Part shown: positions 1-10,300 of the stretch, one piece after another | Layout: each line of letters begins with the position of its first letter | Position numbering within the stretch: position 1 is the first letter of the stretch | NCBI GenBank assembly: GCA_950106755.1 | Contig: OX467084.1 | Coordinates: forward strand, 37,079,213-37,143,212 | Direction: 5' to 3' | DNA length: 64,000 nucleotides | Origin: Climacium dendroides | Taxonomy: Eukaryota > Streptophyta > Bryopsida > Hypnales > Climaciaceae | Translations under genes and position numbers: made by a program | Notes under the pieces: generated by a model | Databases searched by the model: none | Told to the model about the DNA's origin: nothing | The model's input: the letters and a program-made list of their open reading frames with translations, nothing else

Positions 1-163
1 GACGTCCAATTAATCCCAAAATGAACTTTGTGGGTGGGGATCACTCAACTGCCTCAAATCTCACATTATTATACTTCGTGGCCTATTTAATTTGTTTCTC
101 TGGCTTGTTTGGAAAAAAACAAAAGGAATCATGGACTATTTATTACATGCTCTTCATCTAACT

Positions 164-439
164 TAAGGTAGGTACACCCAAATGTGCCACTAACCTTAAA
201 CCGCCATCTATACTCTACGTACATCTCCAAAATCAGTTATGTACCTATGTGGAAGAAACGCTTTTAGAATCAAACTTTGTTCCTTCATAACTTTTGCATA
301 CAGTATCCAAATGCCATGTTCTCTGGTGTGTTGGAACCTCCCTTCACTTGCCAACAAGAACACATGAAAATTTGACTAGTCTAATAATAGAAAGTAGGCT
401 CGGTAGCAAAAAGTGGTGGTTTTGGGTGTACCTACCTTA
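164..439. mobile_element. 276-bp MITE with perfect 19-bp terminal inverted repeats
   Basis: The left end TAAGGTAGGTACACCCAAA (164-182) is repeated exactly in reverse complement at 421-439. The ends carry TA on both sides, which would fit a TA target duplication (Tc1/mariner, Stowaway) or TTA/TAA (PIF/Harbinger). There is no coding capacity. A diverged copy of the interior and both ends lies at about 36832-37112. The superfamily is inference; the repeat structure is seen directly. Confidence 0.8.
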
Positions 440-1234
440 CAGTGGAAGTAGCAGCGGAACTTCTTCCATGACAATGGTCAAAAAAAGAGAGGAGCGACTA
501 TTCCCTCTTTTAGAATGCAGGGTCTCTCTCTACATTTGCTGCAGATTCAGTGCCGTCCCTTCTCCCTGTTTCATGGGGAGCCTTTCAGCAAAGGGACCAC
601 TGCAGTGGTGGTGGTGGTGCAGTTTCTGGTGCAGCAGCAAACTGAAGCAGTTGAGTTGGCTGTTGCAAATTCACTGTAGACATGGAGAGGCTTGTAGCCA
701 GGATCTTGGTTAGTTGACATAACATCATTTCACATGGTGTGGGAAGGCTCGCTTTTGGAATTGAAGCGAGCCCAACCAACTATACAAGTAAGGAGTGAAG
801 AATATTCTTCCAAAAGATGAGGTTCCTCAAAATTGGACCATGGCATCAAGAAGGGGTGAGGCCACAGTCCGGGGAGATTTTTAGCTTAACCAGCTAAAAT
901 CCTACATTTTCTGAGACCAAACCGTTGCTTGAAGCATTCTCTCGGCTAGACCTTTATAAAATAGAGAAATATTCTCTGATTTTCCTCTTAAATGATCGGT
1001 TTTTTTCTGAAGATTTTGAAATCCATTTGGAAATTCTCAAAATCAATCGGCTAGCTCGTAACTAAATGCCAATACTCTCCTTACATTGGGTGAGGCAACC
1101 TCGTGAGATGTGGCCGTGCACTCAAGCTCCCATGCTTCATTCCAACAACCACTTAAAGTCCTTGTTAAAGTTCCCTTTTCCTTCTTTTTTCTTGGAACAA
1201 ATGAAACAGAATTTTATTGTAGGGGCAAAGTACA
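440..1234. other. Non-coding stretch with an isolated Gln/Pro-rich open frame on the minus strand
   Basis: Positions 585-779 on the minus strand read as 64 residues containing a Q/L-rich and P-rich run (NLQQPTQLLQF, then APETAPPPP). This composition is unlike the AT-rich surroundings and resembles a piece of a transcription-factor exon. No splice context, start or family match could be established, so it may be a captured gene fragment or chance. The rest of the stretch holds nothing I recognise. Confidence 0.3.
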
Positions 1235-1464
1235 AGAGCACTACACTAAAATTGGTAAATAGTGTTGGTTACACTAATTGTCAACAATAACATTAGTTGT
1301 AATTTTGCAAGGTTAGTGTTAGAACATTATTTACCCATTCTAACACTATTTTAGCTCTATAGTAAAATTTGGTCATTTCAACATTTCTACAAGAGTGCAT
1401 TTAGTGTTAGATGGGAACAAAATATAGAAGTTGGAATGGTGGGGAAAAAGCAGTGTATGAAATG

Positions 1465-1605
1465 CTTAAGTAAGCAATGAAATGCTGAAATGTTGAAATA
1501 CATAATGAAATGCTGAAATAAACAATGAAAAGCTAAAATGCTAAAATAAATAATGAAATGCTAAATTGCTGAAATAGATAATGAAATGTTGAAATGCTGA
1601 AAATT
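1465..1605. repeat. Imperfect tandem repeat of an ATGAAATGCTGAAAT-like unit
   Basis: Units of roughly 15-30 bases built from AATGAAATGCTGAAAT and AAATGCTAAAAT follow one another for about 140 bases within the 5' part of the degenerate transposon. It is non-coding. Confidence 0.7.
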
Positions 1606-1922
1606 TTCATAGTATATGTATAAATTGCTAAATATAGCAACAACCAAAAACACAACATAATAATCCTAGTTGTAGGCCAAAAATTAAAGGATAAATATAG
1701 TAAAATATCAAAAAAGATTTTAAAACTGCCCTATTGAAATTGGTCAGTTCTTGCCCTTGGAAGTATTATAAGTGTTTTGCAATTATTTCTTGGAGATGTG
1801 GAAACAATTGTCCTACATTCCTTGAGCCATCAAGTCCTAATGCCAAGCCACAACGAATCATTGTTTTTCTAGCATAGGACATGTTGCCACCATCCACCTC
1901 TCAATGAACAACTTCTACACTA

Positions 1923-3350
1923 TCAGCAACCAATTGTAAAAAATACGTTTCTTGACCATTGTCCATTTGCCCGGAGGGTATTTTGCCAAGCATTTTGTTG
2001 TATCAACTCAATTTTCTTGGCTTCCCACCATCTTGTCCATGCATCTTTGCTTTTTGAAATGAGAAATGTATTTGCTAGTTGGCAAAGGTGAGTAGAATAT
2101 GGAGGCAAAAATTTGAAAACTGTATTTTTGGCAACTAGGACAACAACCAATCTAGGGTCAAATACTCTAAATGAAAATCCCCTTCACAAGACTCCCAAAT
2201 GATAGGTGGTTTACATTTCAATTTGAAGCTCCTTTTTAGGGCTACAAGTCAAATAACTATGTTGGGATAGAAGGACTATATTGTGGTTATCCATGAATTG
2301 ATTGACTCAATTCGTTGTGATTTTGTTGACCAACAAAACATTGTCTTTGAGATCGACAAAATAGGTTGTAAAAATGGACTCAAGAGCTACAAGAATAGAA
2401 AGGGTCAATTCATGAAGTAGGTGAGAGGAAAATTTGACACCTAATTTGCGAAGGCAGTTGAATTCTTCAAGTAATATAGGATACAAATATTGCACCCATT
2501 TGCTCTTCTTTTTGCCTTGATCTAGTCTGGCCTTTGGAGAATGGCGCTTCCTATTGCCCAAACGGCTTCGACTTTTGGGGGGTGCACTACAAAGGAAGTT
2601 CATGGGTGAAGAACAACCAAACCCTAACTATCCATTTCTATTTTTCCAAATTACTTTCTAATAAACTATAATTTCAACCTACAATTTTGAGCTTTGTTTA
2701 ACAATGTCTATAGATTTCTATTGCCAAAAATTTCAATCCTAAATAACATGTGATATATTGTCTAGAAAGGATTGAAAAATGAACTAAAATGGCATGTTTT
2801 TCAACTAAAATATTTATAGAGATCACATGAAGATGACTATTGTATCAATATTCAGCCAAAATAAACTTTTAGTAGAAAGTTATTTTGTAGAATTTTTTTT
2901 TCATTTTTCAATTTTTTTTCTTATATAATATAGGGGTGTGAAAGTTATTTTTAGCTTTATAGTGTATCTTTTTTTTCCTAAAATTTGTAACTAATTATTA
3001 TTAACATAAAAAATACCAATAATTTAGAACATAAACTTTCAAAGTAGGAAAATCTATTCATATTTTTTTTTAGAAAAAAATTAAAATTTTAGGATATAAT
3101 ATAGGGGGTCCAAAATTTGGTCGCTCCTCATCCATGAACTTCCTTTGTAGTGCACCCCTCGGGCTTCGATTATAAGAGAATAGAGTGATGGGGCCTGCAA
3201 TATCTTCATGGAATTGATGATGTTGCTGCCACCTCGGTTGGCTTTCATGAAGTTGGCAGGGTGTTGGCCACGAAAGTGTTTTGGAAATGCTTGAATAACC
3301 CGAGCATTGAGGCCAACCAAGCCGTGAACGGCGACGTCTTCGATCATCCA
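1923..3350 (-). pseudogene. Broken pogo/DDE_1-like transposase interrupted by a MITE
   Basis: Read on the minus strand, the pieces run in transposase order. An N-terminal piece at 3350-3170 is followed by the nested insertion. Then 2572-2307 gives SRLGNRKRH...WVQYLYPILL...KLGVKFSSHLL...NVLLVNKITTN. Frame-broken text at 2306-2160 includes NQFMDNHNIVLL, LTCSPKKELQIEM and YHLGVL. Finally 2150-1923 gives FKFLPPYSTHLCQ...SKSKDAWTRWWEAKK. This order matches the CENP-B/pogo-like DDE_1 transposases that I know from memory. The catalytic centre between FDPRLV and FKFLPP is missing, apparently by an internal deletion, and several stops and frameshifts break the rest. It cannot encode an active enzyme. 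Confidence 0.6.
2572..3161. mobile_element. hAT-like MITE nested in a transposase relic, with an 8-bp target duplication
   Basis: The same octamer GGCTTCGA flanks both sides (2564-2571 and 3162-3169). Inside it the ends are inverted repeats sharing GGGGTGCACTAC followed by AAAGGAAGTTCATGG (near 2577-2607 and 3130-3158). An 8-bp duplication with ends resembling (C/T)AGGGGTG is the hAT hallmark. The interior (about 2640-3110) is non-coding and AT-rich. A diverged copy of the interior lies at about 43690-44110. Confidence 0.7.
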
Positions 3351-3955
3351 AGAAGTGACAGATTGGTGAGTGGCAAGGCTAGAAACTTGTTAAAGACGGT
3401 GGAGAGGGGCATTGGGAGGAATCGCACCAAGCGGGAGGGGGTCCATGGTCGGCTACAAAAAAAGTAGAAATGTGGCTGTAAAAAAAAAGGGCGACAAAAA
3501 AAAACTATTTTTCAGACGAAATAGAGGAAAGAAAGATAAATCCAATGGTGTCATTCAATGTTCAATCACATACCTCATTAAAAAATTATAGGCGTCAAAA
3601 GTTTGAAATCAAGCAGCAGGAAACCACATAGTATACCCCTCCTGTGGAAGGAGCGCCTTTGATGGACTGGAGAGTTCTCCACCTCTCCTCACAATCTCTC
3701 TAAGGCGGTCACCAAACAAGAGAAGAGCGGAGTAAGGAAGCAAGCAAAAAAGAAAGTTTTCTAGAGAAGAAAGGGTCAAAATTTGACGGCAAGAGGTGGA
3801 AATTAGAGTTTCCCAGGGAAAGGCCAGAGTTTGACGACGGGAGTTAAGTGCCCAACACTATTTACACATAAGTTGGAAAATAGTGTTGGGGACAAAAAAC
3901 AGGGAACAATACTAATTATCACCCAACACTATTTATCAATTTTAGTATAGCCTCA

Positions 3956-4163
3956 AGGGCATAGTAGAGAAAGTTCTCCCTTTTCTACCTAGAGGTCTCA
4001 TTAGCATTAGGAAAAATTTCAGCCCTCAAAGAGGCCATGAGTTCTGTACCCCCACAATGCAATTATAGAAAAAATTATAAATTATAAATTTATTTTTTAT
4101 TTTTTTATTTTAAAATTTGATGTGTCACTATTGGTGTCACTTCAACATTAAGTCAGATTGTCA

Positions 4164-4225
<62 letters not shown>

Positions 4226-4913
4226 TATTTATTTTTCCATATTTGCACCACTAGGGGGCCGAAAATCAAAAGTTAGCAATTGTTTGCAAGGTTCAAATTT
4301 TTTGTAATGCCTCCATGTCTTCCACAAAGGCCATAGTTAAAGTTTGTTAAGTTGGGGTGAGTGTAATATTGCCCGCTACAATTATTGAGCAAATGTAGAA
4401 GTGACATGAAGAAGGGCACAACTTTTAATGTGACATGGTATTGGTGAAGAGCCGTTTTAATCAAATAATTGAACATGGCAAGCAAAATGTAGAATTGCTA
4501 GGACCGATTGGTACGGCTGGTGGTGATGCTTTAACTGTAGAACAAGGTTCGCATCTCTTTGCCGGAATATTTCTTTTTTTCAAAGAAATAAACTTCAACA
4601 GATGCTAAAAATGTAATTTTTTTGTGCCAATATTTTTTTCAACATACAATTTTTTGGTTTTTGAAAAAATAATATCCCTAAAATTTTGTCATGTATTTTT
4701 AGAATGGTTTTCTGTCAATCCTACCCTACTACTATAGTACCTATTGTCATACATGTAAAGAGATGTATTTGTATTTTTAAATCTTCAATAGAGTTTGGAA
4801 ATCAATATTATTTGTCAGGGACTTAGGTTATAAACTCTTTGTTGGTTTTAAATGAGAAGAGAGGAGGTTTTATATTGAAAGTAGCTCACTACAATAGGTA
4901 ATTGTGAAGAAGT
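3956..4913. other. AT-rich non-coding stretch
   Basis: No gene is supported. It contains the (TA)n tract at 4166-4219, several short frames with no recognisable content, and poly-T runs. Confidence 0.6.
4166..4219. repeat. (TA)n microsatellite
   Basis: Uninterrupted TA dinucleotides for about 54 bases. Confidence 0.95.
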
Positions 4914-6797
4914 TTAATCCCTAAAATTCTTTCATGTTCAGAGGCCCAAAAGGCCAAATTGCTTCAAAATACTTGTCTCTAAAGTAAGTTCAAGATTTTC
5001 ATCAATATTTATTTTTAACAAATTCAATTATAGGATCCTTTAGTTAATTTGTTCAAGTACATTGTCTCCAAATTTTAAAGTGAATATCTTCACTGATAGC
5101 AAGGTCAATGTGCCTTTATAAACAAGAAGCCAATGTTGTGACAAGGACGTAGTATCTTGTATGCAACTGATTGTTTATGATAGTTATATGGTTTTTTGTC
5201 TTTTGTAATGAAGGTACAAATTTTTTTATCGTTTCCTTAAAACATTACAAAAGTGAGTATTGTGAGGTACAATATACAAAAAAGGGCTTGGAGCACCTTT
5301 TTCAAAGTAGGTTCCAAAGGTCCAAAAGTAAGTACCAAGTTTGTAGTCATTTGAGCCTTTGAAACCATGACCTTACATTAGAGCTTGGTTCCCTAGGACC
5401 TCCTTTCTACTAGTGTAGAACTTGTGATTATACCTATTTCTAAATTTAATTTTGACTCTAATTGCATATGCTTTTTTTTAAAAGAACTTTGAGGTTTTAT
5501 TAAAGAGTAAAGAAGGATGACAAATTAAACCCCTTAACAATAGGCCCAATCCCTTGGGCTTAATTTCTGGATGATTGTATGAAAGGCTAGTCCTATTTTG
5601 TGTCACATTCAGAGTAATAGAGTTGTTTTTTGCTAAAACTTTTGATGGTAGAACCCAATGAACTTGAAAATTTTATTGGAAATTGTCAACTTGATTGCGA
5701 TCATATCCCTTAATTTTAAAAATTTTAAAAATAATTTTATATTTAAAAGTCAATTTTGCTAATTTGTCACACTTTAGGTTTAGGATTGTTTTAGCATTGG
5801 GGAGTATTCAAAATTAATGAACTAAAAATTTTGTAGTCTATTTTCACAATAGGGGGATATATGCCTACCAGGGAAAATCTTTAAATATATTATTTTATGG
5901 CCTCCATATTTGTATAAATAGGGCTCCTTAACCTCTTTTGCATGCATACTTCTAAACATTGAAGATAGTTTTGAATTCTATTTTTAAGTGAAATGTGATT
6001 ACTATCAAGCCTTTATAAATGGCCAATTTTTAGTTTTTTTTATTCATAATTTTTAATTAATGATTTTTTTTGTTAAAATGACAATATTCTATGCGCCATT
6101 TTCAAATCACTTGGTCTAAACTGTAAAAGTGTCATATGTGATTGGTATAGATTTCATAAATCTAGAACAAATATTGATTTTAGACCACCCAATTTGAACT
6201 ATAAAAGTAACATTTAGGGCAAATGTAGATTCCAGACATCTAAGAATGGTATAGATTTTAGACATCTAGGTTTAGTGTGCATTTCAGATTGCGTGGTTTG
6301 AACTATGAAAACTACCAAAATTGCGAAATGACACCATTATAAATGAAAATTTCCATATTATTGTTAATTTATACCTAGTTGTATCTATTTTTTGTGACAA
6401 ACTATCTTTTATTTTCTTCCAAATAATACTTCTTAAGTACTTTCAAGTTGTTAATGAAACTAGTAGTTGTTGATTTTTTAGATGAACTGCTAAAATTGTT
6501 TTGTTTCATAGTACTTGTAGTACTAAGTGTAGAAACTACAATTTTGGCAAAACAATACCAAAATTGTTTGGTCTTTTTTGCAAACACCCTTCAAGTGAGT
6601 CTTTGACAAAAAATTATCTTTAATAAGGATTCTTTTGGAATGTTTCAATTTGTTGGACCTACTTCAATAATCAATAGTGAATAATGTCTACTAAGTACAA
6701 CATTTTTTTGGTTGTAAAGTCAAAGCTATGTTCATTGATCAATTTTATATGCCATGACTATACAAATTTCAAGCAAAGAACAAGACCTATGCCTTGC

Positions 6798-6947
6798 TTC
6801 AAGGAGATTTTTGATCTCCCTTTGGTTTTTGATCTCCCTTTGATTTTTGATCTCCCTTTGGTTTTTTGATCTCCCTTTGATTTTTGATCTCCCTTTGCCT
6901 TACTTCAAGGAGATTTTTGATCTCCCTTTTTGATTTCCCTTTGGTCT
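6798..6947. repeat. Tandem repeat of GATCTCCCTTTGGTTTTT-like units
   Basis: About six units of 18-24 bases, each containing GATCTCCCTTTG. One frame reads as repeated FDLPL peptides, but there is no gene context, so this is a short minisatellite. Confidence 0.85.
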
Positions 6948-7267
6948 ACTTGCTAGGCCATCAAATGTTGTTTAGCTTCTAAAGGACTATTTGTCCCCTC
7001 ATAAGACAATTTGGGTTTGGATAGGTTTGTGTTGTCTCAATTTGTAGTGAATTTTTTTGAATTTTTTTTAGGTTGTGTAGTTTGTTGAGAGCTTTATGGA
7101 TATATAATTTTTGCTTCAATTGGATGAAAAAATTATCAAGATTTTTTGACAAGATTACAATTAAAGGATAGGTTGTGTAGTAGAAATTGTTTTGACTTTA
7201 GAAGGGGTAGGAAACTAGGATAATAACCCAGTTGAGGTGGTCAATGGGTGAACATTGGGAATGTACT

Positions 7268-7478
7268 CCCCATTGCAATAGTATTGTAGCAATACTATTT
7301 CAATGGTTGAACAACATAGTATTGAAAGCATATTGTTGCAATACTACAACAATATACTTTCAATGAAAATAATACACTCCACATTGAAATTGTATTGTTG
7401 CAATATTGCAATAGTATGCTTTCAATACCCTACTGTTCAACCACTGAAATAGTATTCAACAACACTATTGCAATGGGG
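7268..7478. repeat. ~210-bp fold-back (imperfect palindrome)
   Basis: The left half starts CCCCATTGCAATAGT and the right half ends ACTATTGCAATGGGG. Arms of about 78 bases pair at roughly 85%, with a short AT-rich centre. It is an isolated fold-back MITE or a hairpin-forming locus. It lies within the 3.9-kb TTAA element. Confidence 0.75.
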
Positions 7479-8824
7479 CTTTTTCCTAATGAAGGCATGG
7501 CACTTCCCCCCTACATCTACAAAAAACATCCACATAGGAAATTAAAATAAGCTTTAGTACCAGGTACTAAGATCGTGGCAATAGGTTTATGGTGTACTTG
7601 AACCAGCCAAGCAATCCAACAAAGAAATGTGAAGATGATTTGCCAAAAATTTTAAGAATCTTTTGAATCAAATGTTGATTGGGTGCTAGAAATCTCAAAT
7701 AGATTTTTGGAAATGAAACTTAGACAGATTTCCCAACTTTTCTTAGTTCAAAGTTTTTTGAGAAAAGTAATTCTACTATATCTAAATGAAGTTTAAAACT
7801 ATACTTCAAATAAAATTTCTACTTTAATTTGAGCTCTAGAGCTTCTTTTAATTTTAATTTACATATCCCACATGGTTTGTTTCACCTTCTACCACCCCAT
7901 GTGTCTATAAGTAAAGAGCTTATCTAACCTCCTAAAGGTCCAAGGACTGTACTTTGATTTTTTTAAGAATTCGGGTAGGCTCTAATGGCTTTCTAATTTG
8001 AAATTTTTGCATGAGTTTTTTAAGATGGATACTTCTCATTATAACCTATAAGTGAAGCTTTGTTTCATGCCATTATAATAAATATTGTAAAAATTGGAGT
8101 TTTATTTTCAATTTCAATGTCACACTGGGCAGTAAAAATATATATTATAAAAAAACATTAAATATTTTTTTGGAATTATATAGATTGATACCTACTCAAA
8201 AAAAATTGAACCATTGAATTCCAAATAATGAGGTAAAAGTTAAGAGAAGTTTTATTTTGTGGGCAATGAAGGTATAAAAAACATATGAAGTTGTCTTTTG
8301 CTCTCAATTTTGAAAATTTTCAAAAAAAAAGAAATAGAAAACATATTGATTGTTTACTAGAACATTCTTGCCATTGGAATTAGCAATTCTCACATTCGTC
8401 CAAAATTTATTAGCATATTAGTTATATTTTTCATTTAGTAACATCTTCTACTTTGTAATTTAAAAAAAAATATTAAAGTTTTTTTGGTTAAATTTTTTAA
8501 CGTATATTTTCAAACCATTTTCCAACTTGATTGACTAAAACACACAATTTATTAGTTATAAGACATACTTGTTTTTTCCTATAAATGTTGAAATACAAAA
8601 CTTCATCTTTTGGAAGGACTGGAAAAGCCAATTTTTTGAAGTTTAGGCACATTGAATTTGCAATTGGTGGGGATATTCACTTTGTACTTGACCAAGTTAA
8701 TCCAAAGATCCTATGGTTGGTTTTGTTAAAAAATAAATATTAATAAAGACTTTGACCTTGCTTTGGGAACAAGTATTTTGAAGTAGTTTTGGGCCTCCAA
8801 ATACGATGGTCCTTTAGGGGTTAA

Positions 8825-10300
8825 TTAAATAACTTTCTAATCATGGGTGGATTTTTCAACAAAGTGTAATAATATAAATGTTGAAGTCTTTAATTTCAAA
8901 GAACTATATGTTGTTTTGATAAAAGTTTTATTCGAAATTTGAATTTTTATTGGTACTAACTCAGTTTGTAGTTGCAACTTGTGACCAAGGTACCAACTTC
9001 TATACTTCATTTAATTGACACATTTTGATGCATATATTTGTAGTTACTGATTTGAAATGATGTGAAAGGGATGAAATGATGTGAAATATTTCACATCATT
9101 ATGTTTAGAGGAGGCAATATCATTGACTACTACTAAATGTTATAGTCTTGGATGGCTTGCATATGTGATATCCTGAGAAGAAGTTTACATGCCATTTGTT
9201 GTATATGCATATGATATATGGTAGAAAACAATTCAATTTTGACAAGTGGTAGCCAAAGGAAAAACCAAAGAAACAACACCATCTATATGGAAATATTGTA
9301 GTTTTCAAGAGTTGATTGACTTTTAGGGGAAGCTAACTTTTAATGCTCATATCTTCCAATCCATACGGTCAAATTTGATGAAATTTTTCTCACATGTTAT
9401 CAAACAATTTAAGTACAAGATCCAACGGTTAGATTTTTCTTAAAAATATTTTTTTGGTTTTCTTAGGTGAACGCAACGAAAGTGGCAGTTTTGAGTGTTT
9501 TTTTTTGATAGAAAACACTCTTAGGGCTTTAAGAGTTAAGGGTTAGTAAACTAAGAAGATATTTGAGTGTTTTTTTGATAGAAAACACTCTTAGGGTGTT
9601 AGGAGTTAAGGGTTAGTAAACTAAGAAGATATTTGTGTGTTAGTAATCTACATGAGTATGTTGCTACTCAAAAAAATTGGATTAAAACACTAGGAAGAAG
9701 AAAATTCATGTATAATAATTAATGACAACCTTTTCATAAAATGAGAGCATGACCACTCTTATAGGCTAGGGATCCGACACTCTCTTATAGGCTAGGGATT
9801 TGACACTCTTCAAATGTGAATGAAAAGTGTTACAAACTCTAATACTCTTCAAATGTGAATGAAAAGTGTTATGGAATGTGAATGAAAAGCATTATGGGTT
9901 TGGTTTTGTATACCTTTTCTTCTTTCAATGGATATTGTCCATGTATTTCAAGAAAAAAAAAGTGTTATGAGCCCCTTACAATATTCTCTGCAAACTAATT
10001 ATCTTCAAACTCAATCTTAAGGTGTCAAGGAATGACTTGTAAGAATCTTAAGGTGTCAAGGAATGACTTGTGAAATCATTGTTCAATGTTCACCCTAAAT
10101 TTTATTTTACTCTAACTTTTATTTAGTTGTGATCATTTGACTATTTGTGGATTGTATTTGGTGAGCGAGGGTGGAGGGAAAAGGAAATTGAGGGCTCTTC
10201 AAAATTAGATGGAAATTTTGACGTTACCAAGTTTGGATGCTGTACTATGGTTATCAATTCCCCCCACAGGAAGAAATAGAAAAAGAGCGGTTGAGAACTC
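8825..10300. other. AT-rich non-coding stretch with local tandem duplications
   Basis: No gene is supported. Positions 9320-9440 match 54180-54310 in reverse orientation (shared landmarks GGTCAAA, TGAAATTTTT, AAGTACAAGATCC, GGTTAGAT), so both are fragments of one repeat family. The tandem duplications are listed separately. Confidence 0.55.
9491..10072. repeat. Cluster of short tandem duplications
   Basis: Two ~72-bp units (9491-9562, 9563-9634) share GATAGAAAACACTCTTAGGG and AGTTAAGGGTTAGTAAACTA. A doubled TCTTATAGGCTAGGGAT lies near 9757-9800. CTTCAAATGTGAATGAAAAG is repeated near 9808-9890. A 29-bp unit with AAGGTGTCAAGGAATGACTT is doubled at 10015-10072. Slippage or short-unit duplication seems likely. 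Confidence 0.8.

Larger units (their letters stand above)
1235..3955. mobile_element. Degenerate ~2.7-kb DNA transposon bounded by ~28-bp inverted repeats
   Basis: The left end near 1240-1270 (ACTAAAATTGGTAAATAGTG core) is matched in reverse complement near 3924-3950, with about 26 of 28 positions agreeing. Further pieces of the same motif (AACACTATTT, AATAGTGTTGG) recur just inside both ends. The element encloses the remains of a DDE transposase on the minus strand (1923-3350), itself split by a nested MITE (2572-3161). I read it as a dead autonomous or semi-autonomous element. Exact termini and target duplication are not resolved. Confidence 0.55.
4914..8824. mobile_element. ~3.9-kb element with ~200-bp inverted ends bounded by TTAA
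   Basis: TTAA at 4914-4917 is followed by an arm up to about 5115. The arm reappears in reverse complement from about 8635 to 8820 and ends in ...CCTTTAGGGG then TTAA (8821-8824). Shared landmarks in both arms include GAGGCCCAAAA, TTCAAAATACTTGT, TATAGGATC, TCAAGTACA and CAATGTGCCT. The arms are diverged, so the element is old. The interior has no long open frame and carries a tandem repeat (6798-6947), a fold-back (7268-7478) and a segment at about 7640-7810 shared with the element at 36.2-37.9 kb. It may be a large non-autonomous TTAA element or two smaller ones trapping unrelated DNA. Confidence 0.55.

Noticed and set aside
1235..1270. CACTA-superfamily ends (CACTAC)
   Set aside because: CACTAC is present at the left edge, but the right edge lacks its complement and no 3-bp duplication or CACTA transposase was seen.
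6684..6869. Protein with FDLPL repeats
   Set aside because: Produced by an 18-24-bp minisatellite without exon structure or family context.
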